Positions 1 to 10,846 of a stretch of 64,000 nt of DNA are shown here, in pieces. Under the pieces are notes generated by a model. That model was not told the DNA's origin. It did no database searches and was given only the letters and a program-made list of their open reading frames with translations. The stretch is from Artemisia argyi. Lineage: Eukaryota > Streptophyta > Magnoliopsida > Asterales > Asteraceae. The position numbers were made by a program, and so were the translations under genes. Numbering within the stretch: the first letter of the stretch is position 1; the number at the start of each line of letters is the position of its first letter. The stretch spans positions 145,099,106 through 145,163,105 of the forward strand of contig CM060698.1 of NCBI GenBank assembly GCA_030686995.1, given 5' to 3'.

Positions 1-834
1 AATGGGTGATTAGTGTCAAATTTAACAAATCTTATGAATGATTTGTGCAGTTATAATTTTTTCTCACTTTTCTCATTTTAATTTTATTTCTCATCTTTTC
101 TCATTTTAATTTTATTTCTCATTTAATATTAACTTTATATACGAGATTATAAATATCAAAATGCAACACGGGTTATGGTGATATGTTAATACTTACATGA
201 GATTGTAATATATCAATAACTCACATAAAAGATAGTATATTGAAAATGAGTAAAAGTGATGTGAGGGTATAAATGTCAAGACACTCTAAATTTGAGTGTG
301 TAAATCAATTATGAGAATGTACAAATCACTTCCAAGAAAACAATTATTCGAGTAACCTCTTACCTCGTATTAACCGAGAACCCTTTTAAAAATATGCAAA
401 TATGTGTCATGTCATCCAACACTTCCAACTCACTTTTATAGTTACTTGTTTATCAACTTCTTCTTTTATATATTAAAAAAATAATAATAAAAAATTAAAA
501 AAAAATTAAAATAATAATAATCTTAACTACTTATAATACAAAAATGGTCAAGTGAAATGTTGAGTTTTCAACATTTGGTCAAATGAGAGAGAAAATTACT
601 AATCATAATGGTTTTCTTAAACTAAATTATATTGTAATTAATACTTTTATTAAAATACATCATTACTTAAAAATACAATAATTTATTCACATTATACAAC
701 CAATTAAAAGCATATATACGAAATTAAATACAACCAATTAAAACACCACTTACTAAAAATTACAATAAAAATTTCATAATGTACAATTTAAATAAGCTAC
801 AACATAATCCATATAAAATAATTAAACATACTAA
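1..834. other. AT-rich intergenic DNA
   Basis: No gene or clear element boundary seen. It contains AT-rich low-complexity tracts and a short imperfect duplication of a TCTCATTTTAATTTTATTTC-type unit near 60-125. Confidence 0.5.
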
Positions 835-1376
835 TTAATCTTATTTTTAAACACCCTAAAATAAAAAGTACATGTTATTATATACATTATACAAATTAAT
901 AAAACGCACAAAGCTTCATACAACATAACAAGTTGATGGTACATATAGTTTTGAAACCTGGACGGGACCAACGGGTTCAACCGGGAACTGGTGTCGCCAC
1001 CGGTTTGGCTAACCAATAAAAACCATCCGAAAACGAACCAGAGAGGACCCGTTGAAACCGATACAAAGTGGTGAATCAGGCCAAATCGAGATCTATTTCT
1101 CCGGTTAATTGTCATATGGTACCCGAAAGAAAAGCTGAAAAGTGAAAAGTTAAACTAAAAAAGGAAATATTGAAAACATATATTTCAAAAGAAAACTATT
1201 AATACAAATCACAAACCGGGTTGACCTGAGACGCTTCAAACCTGGAGGGTTGACCCGGTTTAATTTGACCCATTTTCGACCAACCTAGCAAGTTGAACTG
1301 GTTTAAATTGACCAATTTTTCGACCGGAACGGTTCAACCAGTTGAACCACCCGGGTCGAACCGGGTTTTAAAACAT
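835..1376 (-). repeat. AACCGGTT-rich dispersed repeat, copy 1
   Basis: On the minus strand this matches 9885-10165 and 34110-34300 on the plus strand: a CCGGTTCCGGTTGAACCGG-like core, then a phrase close to ACCATATGTACCATCAAC, then an AT-rich tail containing GTGTTTTATTAGTTTGTACA. Three copies in both orientations make it an interspersed repeat. A CG-rich extension (1205-1376) adds further GGTTGAACC motifs. No terminal repeats or coding capacity were recognised, so the class is unknown. Confidence 0.65.
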
Positions 1377-1467
1377 TATGTTTAATCCCAAATCTTCAAA
1401 CTTTTATTATTTTTTGTTTATAACCTATAAACTTTTTTTTATCAATAAACTATCTGTCACTATAAAA

Positions 1468-1499
1468 TCTCGTTGCTATGCACGGATACTCGTCTAGTA
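1468..1499 (+). mobile_element. Helitron-like 3' terminus (fragment)
   Basis: A CGTTGCTATGCACGG-like stem ends about ten bases before CTAGT, the layout of a plant Helitron 3' end (hairpin then CTRRT). No 5' end was identified. Confidence 0.4.
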
Positions 1500-1835
1500 A
1501 TAAAAAATCACTAATAAAAATAAGTTAAAAAAGTGGCACATGAATGACATGACACAAGATACGGACACTTTTAAAAGGGTAAATCAGTCGATATGAGGTA
1601 CTCTGTCATAGAAATGATTTAAATGATTGTTTTATGAAAGTATAGTGACTCACTTAACAAATTTTTCTAGTGTTTTTATATTGTACTAGTCAAAAAGCCT
1701 TAAACTAATATACTAACTCAAGTAAAACAAAAAACATCAAGTGGTATATTAGTATATGTACATGGGCCATGTATAATCAATTGGCTGGACCTAATGTGTA
1801 TATGGGCTAGAAATTTCACATGTTTTCATGCATAT

Positions 1836-2332
1836 TACTCCCTCCGTTCCAAAATTTAAGTCTAATTTGACTTTTTGAATCCAACTTTGACTTTAATTAT
1901 TTTTGCTTGTATTACGTAATACTTGATGCAAAATATATAAATTGATTGGGTTTTAAATATATTTTCATATGATATAATTTTTATCAAGTACTCCCTCCGT
2001 CCCAAATTTATTGTCCACTATTGACTTTTTCAGTCTTTCTTATTTACCTTTGACCTTAAATATTTTTGTAGATGTTATATAATATTTGATGCAAAATATA
2101 TAAATGGATTGGGTTTTAAGTGTCCTTTTCAATGATATAATTTTTTATCAAGTATTATATAATAAAAATATATATATTTATGGTTAAAGTTGAACCAGTT
2201 TGACTTTAAAAATTCAAACTGGACTATAATTTTGAGACGGATGGAGTATTATATAATAAAAATAAAAATATTTATGGCCAAAGTTGGATTTAAAAAGTCA
2301 ACCTGGACTTAAATTTTGGGACGGAGGTAGTA
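1836..2332. mobile_element. Stowaway-like MITE (outer, carries an insertion)
   Basis: It starts TA-CTCCCTCCGTTCCAAAAT and ends ATTTTGGGACGGAGGTAG-TA, the classic Stowaway (Tc1/mariner MITE) inverted terminus with a TA target duplication. A second family member interrupts it. Its sequence resumes exactly at TTATATAATAAAA after the inserted copy. Confidence 0.85.
1991..2246. mobile_element. Stowaway-like MITE (inner, nested)
   Basis: This 256-bp copy is inserted in the outer element with its own termini, CTCCCTCCGTCCCAAATT and TTTTGAGACGGATGGAG, flanked by TA on both sides. Removing it plus one TA restores the outer element's ATCAAGTATTATATAATAA stretch, as seen in the inner copy itself. Confidence 0.85.
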
Positions 2333-3143
2333 TGTTTTTTGGACGGCAATTGTGACTACATGGATTCTAACCCAGAAGGCATAACAAGACCACACAACCA
2401 TGTTGAGTCCAGCCCGAAAGGCAATGACACCCTACATTACGCCTGCGGGAGGAAACCCCTATCGCCCTAGACAATACTCGAGCTTGAGATCTTGCCTATG
2501 AGGGTAAAACATACATACCGCTAGACCAGAAGCCCATTGGTTCATGAACATATTATGTAAAAGACCATTAAACAATAATTCAAACATCACATAAGATCAT
2601 ATTAGCTTATATATATTGGGCCTTATGATATGTTTGACGAAATGGGCTAGGCTAGGACTAAGGCTTATATTATAAGCCGAAACTGAATTTTGTATTTTTA
2701 TAAACTTGTTTGACAAATTAGTTTAAGCTTGCGATTACTATTGCTATATTTACTAAAAATAACATAATTAAATAAACAAATAGTATATATTTGATTTTTT
2801 TGTGGGTAAATAAATAATTAATAGTTTAAAAACCCAGTCTAAATTTTTTTCCCCATTCTATTCGGTTGGGGCTTATAGTTTTCAAAGCATCCATAAGCCT
2901 TGACGACGCCAAACAATACTTATTATACAAGCCGGCTTATGTTAAAAGTTTTAGCCGACTATAGGAGTATTTTAGTATTCTCCCCAACACAACCTATATC
3001 TCACATAGGACTATAGGAGTATTTTAGTATGGTCCAATAGACCTTTGTAATTGTATTTGTTGTGAAGTCATATGGATCTCACAATGTGCCTCATATAAAC
3101 TTACAAAGTTACAACGAGCGAAATATCTCAAATACAAGGTAAT
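2333..3143. other. Intergenic DNA with unclassified repeats
   Basis: No gene seen. Positions 2380-2540 carry a moderately GC-rich stretch (GGGAGGAAACCCCTATCGCC and following) that resembles common plant repeat debris. Positions 2600-2960 contain TTTGAC/GCCAAAC-type motifs that could be an old MITE. Neither has clear boundaries. Confidence 0.4.
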
Positions 3144-3157
3144 ACACCATCGTAGTT

Positions 3158-3159
<2 letters not shown>

Positions 3160-3203
<44 letters not shown>

Positions 3204-3341
3204 AAACAAACAAACTCCCAATACCATCTTCTGTGGGTCATGGGTCCCAATACCATCTTTCACGGTGTATGGAAGAGGTTGAGACGTAGACAGCCTTACC
3301 TGTAAGGTAGAGAGGTTTTCCGGTTTTACCAAATGTAGAAA
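3160..3341 (-). mobile_element. SINE retrotransposon (Au-like 3' portion)
   Basis: Read on the minus strand, the body contains ACCTCTCTACCTTACAGG, then GTAAGGCTGTCTACGTC and GATGGTATTGGGA, and ends in GTTTGTTTGTTT followed by a long T tail. This is the pattern of Au/TS-type plant SINE 3' regions (family assignment from memory). It is flanked by a perfect 16-bp direct repeat, ACACCATCGTAGTTCA (3144-3159 and 3342-3357), the mark of target-primed insertion. The tRNA-related head seems absent or very short, so the copy is probably 5'-truncated. Confidence 0.75.
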
Positions 3342-3394
3342 ACACCATCGTAGTTCATATGAAAGTGTCATCATATTTCATATAAAGAATATCT

Positions 3395-3440
3395 CACATG
3401 TTTCTCGCTACACCATATATTTCATGTGAAATCATGACAG
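3395..3440 (+). repeat. Partial copy of the cystatin promoter region
   Basis: CACATGTTTCTCGCTACACC followed by ATATTTCATGTGAAATCATG matches the stretch just upstream of the first cystatin (3923-3970) and more weakly that of the second (6570-6620). It looks like a leftover of local duplication. The rest of 3358-4041 shows no gene. Confidence 0.5.
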
Positions 3441-4041
3441 ATTCCATATATATTTCATATAAAAACTGATATGTTTCTACCTCAAAGGCTCAAACCCCCC
3501 ATCATTCCTATATCCTTTCTTTGGCCTCAAGGTATGAGACTTCTTTTAAAAGACTCATCTTCCTATCAGGTACCACTTTTTCGTTATCTTCCCAGCACTA
3601 GTGCCAGGGCACTTGACAATGGTTGGACGGTTGGATACCCGTTGAGATTATAAGTGAGATCAAGTGTTTTTGAACCATTCAGATGATAGTGATTGAGTCA
3701 CTTGATTTGGCATGTGAAAAATCTTTTGACAAAGTGTTTGGAATAAACATTTTGCACAAGAGACAACTATTATTTTCACGTGTATTATTTAGAGTTTAGA
3801 CTTGAATGAAAGAATAATGTGTCTGGATCCATAAATTATAACTTAAAACATGAAATATATCAATGCTAAAAAAGCCAAATAAATAAACCAGAACAATTTT
3901 TTTATCTCATCACAAGATCATGTCTCACATGTTTCTTACAGTATGCACCATATTATATTTCATGTGAACCAAGTACTATAAAGTCCTAGAGACACCCCTA
4001 CCTATGCACATCTCTGCATGAAATCTCTTCCTCACATAAAA

Positions 4042-4389
4042 ATGGTTTCAACTTACCAGTTTCTTCTAATCACACTGCCCATCATATTTTCAGGTTATGC
4101 ATTGTGAGGTGGGGATGGTTGGACGCCAATCATGAACTTAGGTGACACAAAAGTGGTGGACATTGGCAAGTTTGCAGTAGCAAGACACAACTACCAGGCC
4201 AAAACTCAGCTAGCCTTCAATAATTTGGTAAACGGCCAGACCCGTTCAGGGGCAGGAACAGAGTACAATATCACAATTGCAGCCAAAGATGGTGGTGATG
4301 ATGATATGCTGAAGAACTACATAGCCATTGTTATTGATAGGCAGTTTCAGGACTTTATGCATCTTGTTTACTTTAGAGGACCCGTATAG
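4042..4389 (+). pseudogene. Phytocystatin with an in-frame stop after the signal peptide
   Basis: The frame from ATG 4042 encodes a hydrophobic signal peptide (MVSTYQFLLITLPIIF...). It then reads TGA at 4105-4107 and continues in the same frame with a mature cystatin domain starting GGDGWTPIMNLGDTK. The domain carries the phytocystatin helix motif (IGKFAVARHN) and the beta strands (TEYNITIAAKDGG), and ends at TAG 4387. Family members inhibit papain-like cysteine proteases through an N-terminal Gly, a QxVxG loop and a Trp loop. Here the QxVxG position reads NLVNG and the Trp loop reads DFMHL, so inhibition would be weak even if translated. A restart at Met 4132 would give an 85-residue protein without secretion signal and without the N-terminal glycines. 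A TATAAAG box (about 3976-3982) sits ahead of it. Most likely a recently silenced gene. Confidence 0.8.
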
Positions 4390-4756
4390 GCGAAAGGAAA
4401 GTTTATCTATATAAATCGTGTAATGTTTAAATAGTTGGTCGATTTTTGTAGTTGAAAAAATGGTATCATATTTTTCATCTAATGCTGTCCAAAATTGAGT
4501 AAAAAATCATATGCTATTTTTCATCTAATAGCAGTTTTAGTTTTAACCATGTAAATTACTTAATTCCTAGGCTTTAACCCATATCCAAGCATGAATCCTA
4601 ATAACTTCATGATTAACCAAACGACCCGTTATACAATTATCCTAAAAGTTAGGTTCACAAAAGCCACATAAACGACAACAAAGATAACACCCTCAAAAGC
4701 ATAACAAATACACAAGCCGTCTTAACATGCATCCTTAAGGGTGAAACAAGCAACGA
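4390..4756. other. Convergent intergenic spacer
   Basis: This is the 3' flank shared by the plus-strand cystatin pseudogene and the minus-strand WHIRLY gene. It probably holds the WHIRLY 3' UTR. No other feature seen. Confidence 0.5.
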
Positions 4757-7700
4757 CTATCTACTCCATTCCAAGTCAGCACCAGATCGTGAATTAGCAT
4801 TGTTCGAACGGGTTGTGTCTTCAGGTCTTATGGAATTCACAAATGTATGCCAACCCAAAAGGTATGGCACAGCAAACTGCATTTAACATACACTAAGTTA
4901 CAAAAACCGATTTTATGAATATTTGAAAATTGCAGAGCTAAAGGGATATGAAAAGGGCGTACATTGAAAGCAGAGACGAGAATTGCAAACTCAGCCTTTG
5001 TAACCGGGATATAAATGCTCTCATCCATGTTTATAAGCTTGTTTTGAACACCTTTAATTCATAAAACCATTTAGTTAAATTAAGAATCAAGACATTAGTA
5101 CTCTAAAAAGCAACATTAGAATAGTAATTGAAAAAGTTACTGAGATTAAAGAAGTGGCCAGATCCATCTGGGAGAGGCTCCACCTTCAAAACCTTCCTAA
5201 CCCTTCCCTCATCACTATAAAAATGCACGATTTATCAAAGCGAACGTCATGATAACAAAATTTTTGTACAAAAAACCAAAAATAAATTCAATATATTACT
5301 CATGTAGACATACATATGAATATGAATGTAGGTTACCTTTTTCCTTTAAAAGGGTCATGAAAGAATTCACATGAATCCCTTGCACCAAGACTGATAATAC
5401 TTCCAATTTCAGTAACGGATAACGAGAATACCTGGAATTGTGGACAAAGATTTATAGATTAAAGTATTAAACTAATTAGTAATGTCCAAATGATAAACCA
5501 AACAGAAACACACAAGGTTGATAACCGACAGATGATATTAATTTATATGAAAAAGCCAACAATTTCTTCATTAATTTCAGAGTAAATATGAGAAGTGATG
5601 AAAAGATAAATTTGGCATAATAAAATAGATTTTCAATCGAAAAACAGGAAATTTATACATTTTATTAAAATCTTTACCAATGTTAAAGGACCTTATTACC
5701 GTCAAAATAATCAGGGTTGATCATACTAGTTACATATTCTACGGTCTATATCCATATTTTTTTAGATCTTAAAAAGCCCAAACGAGTCTCTTATGTCTTA
5801 CTCAAAGAGTCAACTTCTTGATAAATTTCTGCCACAAATAATCATCTTCCTTGATAACAAAAAAATTCTGAGTGAATATATGTGCTCATGTGGAAGCATA
5901 ACAGAGCAAATGGTTCAAGGTGCTATTTGTTAGGTCAACTCACTTCTTCATTTGTGTGGGTCCCATTAATACAGGGTGAAGAAAGCTAAACTGGGATTCT
6001 GTGGAAGGTCCTATGACTCCTATCCTATCTAAATCTTCTTTTGTTTAAGTACTATAGAAACTCATAAAAAGAAAAACCATACTAGCAACCACTATAGAAG
6101 TAGGCAAGCCGCAAAGTACTAAACTGTGCTAATAATGTTTCCCCGAATCTTTGTTCCCTGTAATTAGTTGTGTACTATCTAACTGAGTCTAATCCTGATG
6201 TAAGTGAAATGCAATTGAGACCATCAACTTGTATAAACATGATCTCCAACATAATGGTAAATAGGCTATCTGCATCGCATGTTTCTTATGATCTAATATA
6301 CCATTGAATTCTTACCAAATATACTCATGTATTTCAACTTATGACTGGCCCGTTTCTCCGATGTTTATTGTATTACTATTTATATGAATTTAATGCTATA
6401 AACAAAACAATAATTTAACATTAAAAAGTAAAAGGAAGGGATCGAAACGAATGGTAAACATATAAGCAAAATGGGTTAGATCCTTATTCAAATTCAGAAT
6501 ATTTTGAATCATCCTGGATCTAGACAGCTTCTTATAACCAATCCTATATCAAAAACTTTAATCCATATAGTACATGTTTCCTATCACGTAATACACATTA
6601 TATCCATGTGAACTTACTGCTATAAAATCTGACACAAACCCCCTACAACTCTTTCTCTTTCAAATTTCCATTTCTAAATATTTCCTACACATCAAATAAG
6701 TCCCTGTTACAGCGAGTGCCAAGTCCCATGTCCCAAAATGGATTCCGATCAAGGATTTGCGTGACACAAGGATCGTGGGTTTTGCAAAATTTGCAGTGGA
6801 AAGACACAACTTGAGGTCAAGACAACACTGATATATCACAATCTAGTGAAAGGTGAGTACCTCCGGGACTAAGGAATAAAGTACCACCTAACAATCACAG
6901 CCATAGATGGTGCTTGTGATGATAATAATAATATAATAAGGAACTATGTAGCCGTCCTAAATGATGCAATTTAATACTCCAAAACCAGGACATTAAAGGT
7001 ACCTGCTTTCTGCTCCAATCGTATTGATGAACACCAGCAGCCGGCGCAAATTGAAGCAAAATGAAACCTTCCTTTGTTAACTTAAACGCACCCGACTGCA
7101 CAAACAATCGCCCCACAAATTACTCATTTAGTTAGCGGGTGTTTAGGATTGTTTATCTTTTCTGCTTATACTTATAAATAAATACTTAGCTGCTTAAAAG
7201 TAAGCACTCCAGCAAACAGTGCCTGGATTTGCTTATTTTGCAGATAAAATTGCAATAAGACCAAAAAAATAAATAGTTTTCGATCAAATCCATGTGTAAT
7301 GGGCTTTAGGTTTAATATAATTTCATAATAAGCACTTTGAAATAGGCGTGCTTATTTTGCCCCAAATAAAACAAAAGCACTTTGAATGATCCAAAGGGCA
7401 TGTGTTTTTAAGCTTATTTGGCCGGCTTATGGACTTATAGAACTTTGAATAGTTCATAAGCTCAAATTTTTGGGCTTATGAACTTATCAATGTGAGATTA
7501 TGGCTTATTGAAGTTCACAAGCTCAAGTTGATAAGCTTGTACACCCAAAAATATGAGTTTACGAGCTTCTCAAAAATTCAATAAACTTGTAAGCCAGCCA
7601 AATAACCATAAACAAACACCCGCATAAAACTTCAAAATGGTAAGCAGAAAAAATAGCTACATTTTGATTATAAAGTCAAACAAGTAACATTTCAGCTTTC

Positions 7701-8133
7701 ACATTATTCATACAAATGAGCACTAAAATGAAGCATAAAAAACATACATCTAAAGGAGCAAACTCAGGGGGACGAGGTTCGACAGTTAACGCAGCTTTCC
7801 CTTTGTATATCGAATGGCCAATGAATACCTTTGGTGCCTCTATTCATTAATCCAAACATAACCCAGTTCAATTTCATAACTTTATTTAAATAAATAAATA
7901 AATAAAAAGAAAGAACAAGAAACTATACGAGGTTGAGAGTAGTCAGGCCTTTGTTGTTGTTGGTCGGAATATTGACATTTGAGGATATGTTTTGTTGTTT
8001 TTGTTGAGGGTTTAGTGTTTATGAATTTAGTGGTTTGTGGGTTTAAGAAAAAAAGGGATTTAGGGTTTTGGGTGATGAAAGATTTTGGTGTTAATCCTCC
8101 TTGTGGTGTTGAAGGTATTGAAAGGTTTAACAT
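4757..8133 (-). CDS. WHY1: WHIRLY single-stranded DNA-binding protein, plastid type
   Basis: Seven exons on the minus strand: 7929-8133, 7748-7839, 7003-7095, 5337-5431, 5141-5214, 4963-5051 and 4757-4876. All introns are GT-AG, phases are consistent, and the total is 768 nt (255 residues plus stop). WHIRLY proteins bind single-stranded DNA as tetramers, stabilising plastid genomes and acting in nuclear defence transcription. Residues 1-65 or so form a Ser/Thr/Lys-rich, acid-poor leader typical of a plastid transit peptide. The core then reads [18 protein letters not shown] (with the family's KGKAAL DNA-binding motif), [55 protein letters not shown] and [17 protein letters not shown]. The acidic/aromatic tail ends GADLEWSR. 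Met 8133 was chosen because it opens the leader; upstream codons in frame look non-coding. Intron 3 contains an antisense cystatin relic and intron 2 a MITE. WHY1 rather than WHY2 is inferred from the leader and tail. Confidence 0.93.
6739..6960 (+). pseudogene. Second phytocystatin relic, antisense in the WHIRLY intron 3
   Basis: Translation from TGG 6739 gives [15 protein letters not shown] then [15 protein letters not shown], clearly a cystatin N-terminus and helix. It then hits a stop and needs a frameshift to continue as YHNLVKGEY, and another stop precedes [12 protein letters not shown]. The upstream 6570-6660 region resembles the promoter of the first cystatin (ACATGTTTC, CATGTGAACTT, CTATAAAATCTGACAC). 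There is no signal-peptide ATG in frame. It is a dead duplicate of the 4042-4389 gene. Confidence 0.85.
7135..7623. mobile_element. MITE in WHIRLY intron 2
   Basis: The left end GCGGGTGTTTAGGATTGTTT and the right end AAACAAACACCCGC are inverted copies. The inside is non-coding and contains many TAAGC/GCTTA motifs that let it fold on itself. No clear target duplication could be fixed, so the superfamily (hAT or Harbinger) is open. Confidence 0.65.
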
Positions 8134-8359
8134 CTTAAGTTGTTCACCGGTGACGGTGAGTGTAAAAATGTTAGCTTGTCCTCTTTGGGAACTGTAATAG
8201 AAGAATCTTGATAAACCCTTCAACAACTGTTTTTGCTGGAGGGGAGTGAATTTTTGTCTTTGAAAGTATAAGGGGGCATATGGTTTGTAAATGAAAATCA
8301 CAATGGATATGAGTAATTTAGAGCAGGTCTGACTAAACGTCCCGAACGGACCGAGACTG

Positions 8360-8580
8360 GATAAGACCGACAACATTCGGTCCGGTCTTCGGTCCTGGCT
8401 TTTTGGTTAATTCGGTCTTTGGTCCGGTCCGAACCACAAACCGATTATTTGGCCTAGTTGTACCGGACCGATCGAGACCGAACTGGACCGACCACATTAG
8501 GTCCGGTCCTCGGTTTTGGCTTTTTGGCTAATTCGGTCCTCTGTCTCGTTTGTCCGATCCCGTCCGGGACCGATGTTCAC
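8360..8580. repeat. GGACCG-rich tandem repeat upstream of WHIRLY
   Basis: Two units of about 125 bp each contain CATTCGGTCCGGTC or CATTAGGTCCGGTC, followed by GGCTTTTTGG(T/C)TAATTCGGTC. The array lies 230-450 bp upstream of the WHIRLY start codon, so it may sit at or near its promoter. Confidence 0.65.
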
Positions 8581-9884
8581 CCCTAATTTAGAGGGTGTTT
8601 ACTCTGTATTAGTGAATCACTATATGTACAAGTATGAGAATGGTATAGGTATGAAAATGAGTTTACAAACTTATCACCAATGGAAGATTAAGAAAATACA
8701 TTTTTTCGTGAGTGTCATACCCATTCCTGAGAACAAAACCTCAAAACCAAACCACTTTATTAGGAGAGAAAGCTATTCCCTCATTCCATACACCTAAATA
8801 AAAAACACCCTTATATTCGGTGCTAATATATTTACATTTTTGGGTATATGTATGGGAATAGTTTAGAAAATACTTACTTTTGTTGGTTTCATATATTGGT
8901 GAGCATTGGTGGGGTGGGGCGGTTTTATGGTAAAACCAAAAACCAGACCGTACACTTCGGTTTTTGAAAACTATAAGCAAGTTTTAATCTTATAATTTTA
9001 CGATTCCAAGTTTTTAAGCAAAAATTTTTAAACAAATATCAACAGTAGTATAATATTCAACAATCCAAAGCTACGAAAAATTGTACGAAACAAATCTAAA
9101 TATAAAATGCATGTCTTTGCACTTTTCGTACGAAAAAACATTTAAAGAGCCTTATTGTTTGAAAAAAGATATAATATCTATAAATGTGTCAAATTCAAAT
9201 TTATAGATACTAGTAATAAACAACACTATTGTTTTTTTATAAATAAAATTGTATACTTAGATCTTTGTAATTAAATATCAAATCTCTTATATATAGATAA
9301 AATCATATAAAACATATACAAAGGTGAGCGGGGCGATTTTCTCGGTTTTGTTTTCCTGTGAAACCAAAAATCGCCCCAAACCTTCGGTTTTTAGAAAATC
9401 AAAATCATCACCATCAGTTTGTCAATTGGGGAGGTTTTTCAGTATGGATTTTTTTGGTTTTTTCGATTTCGATTTGGTTTATCGATTTTTGTGCTCACCC
9501 CTAGTTTCATACCCATTCCCAAAAACACCAAAAAGAAACCACTTTATTAGGAATGAAAACAATTCCCTCACTCACATACCCCTAAACCAAAAACACCCTT
9601 AAATGGGTTTGCAAACCCCATCAACTTTGTATGGTTAGAAATGTTTTGTTTGACTAGTTTGATACTAATTTTCAATTACCAAACTTACCAACCAAACATG
9701 GAGAGAAAAAGTCATTTCTTTATATTTATAACCTTAAACCAAACGCCTTGATAGTGTTATGCTTTACTTCTCTATAAACAACTAATAGGGTACATGCGCG
9801 TTAAGGCGACGGGTACATTGTAATTAAATTCAGACACTAATAAAATAACAATGATGAGCTGATTAATTTGAGAAAAATAATAAG
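8581..9884. other. Intergenic DNA with duplicated segments
   Basis: No gene. ACCACTTTATTAGGA followed by ATTCCCTCA, a CC(A/T)AAA tract and AAACACCCTTA occurs at 8750-8815 and again at 9538-9605. A GGTGAGC...CTTCGGTTTTT stretch occurs at 8898-8970 and 9323-9395. A Helitron-like minus-strand 3' end (GGGTACATGCGCGTTAAGGC, 9783-9820) closes the region. Confidence 0.5.
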
Positions 9885-10165
9885 AAAAAGATCCCGGTCC
9901 AATCCGATTCACCCGTTTTTACCGGTTCCGATGGTCATTTCAGGTTCGTTTTCGGACTGCTTTTATTGGCTAGTCGAATCGGTGGCGACTCCGATTCCTG
10001 GTTAAACCGGTTGAACCATTAGTCTGGTCCAGTTTTTAAAACCATATGTGCCATCAACTTGTTTCGATATAAATTATACAAAGCTTTGTGTGTTTTATTA
10101 GTTTGTACAATATGTATGATAACATGTATTTTTTATTTTAGAAGTGAGTTATAAGTAACATTTAT
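9885..10165 (+). repeat. AACCGGTT-rich dispersed repeat, copy 2
   Basis: The CCGGTTCCGATGG...GGTGGCGACTCC core and the ATATGTGCCATCAACTTG...GTGTTTTATTAGTTTGTACA tail match the reverse complement of copy 1. Confidence 0.7.
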
Positions 10166-10383
10166 TAGAATAGTTGAAAAGTCAATAGATAGTTACGGTT
10201 ATACACTTTTTTTTTCTTATATTAAATTACAATTTACTTTTTAATTATCTTTTTAAAAACATGGCTACGAAAAGTGCTTTAAAGTTATGTACCTAGTATT
10301 ATTATAGCTATATTTACTAAAGTTTGCATTTATTTATGATAAGTATGTTGCAAGCTATTTATTTCATAACAAAATCAACACAA

Positions 10384-10846
10384 GGGCTGTTTTGCATAAA
10401 CTTTTTGAAAAGCTGTTATATTTTTGTTACAAAAATAATCTCCTCTAAAACAAATAGCTCTTTTTTTCAATAAATGTTGTATACTATAAGCTGTTAACTG
10501 TAAGCTGTAAACTGCAAAGCTGTTAACATGAGCTACAAACTGTATCTTTTTTTCAATAAAAGTGTTTGGTAAATTAGCTGTTAAATGTAATTATAAGATA
10601 TAAAATGACATAAAAGGACATATTTATAATTGTAAATAAATGTTTAGAGGGTATATCAGTAATTTAAAGTTTTAACAACTCCAATATTTTTAAAAAGCTT
10701 CATGAATCAGCTTTTCATTTATGAGCTATTTGTTTAAAATAAAAGCTTGAAGTTGATGTATCCAAACGGAGCTACTTATTTTAAAAGAGATTATTTTTGT
10801 TACAAAAATCTAACAGCTCCTCAAAAAGCTCTTGCCAAACAGGCCC
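10384..10846. mobile_element. MITE with long terminal inverted repeats
   Basis: The left end GGGCTGTTTTGC, followed by AGCTGTTATATTTTTGTTAC, pairs with the right end GTTACAAAAATCTAACAGCT...GCCAAACAGGCCC, giving inverted repeats near 60 bp. It is non-coding and rich in AGCTGTTAA motifs. The termini resemble hAT-type MITEs. Confidence 0.8.

Noticed and set aside
2380..2540. tRNA-like or SINE head
   Set aside because: No convincing cloverleaf or A/B box pair could be drawn.
3024..3374. 116-residue ORF with a long Phe run
   Set aside because: It reads through the SINE T tail; not a gene.
4105..4107. Selenocysteine or read-through at the cystatin TGA
   Set aside because: Land plants lack selenocysteine insertion and no read-through context was evident; simple nonsense is more likely.
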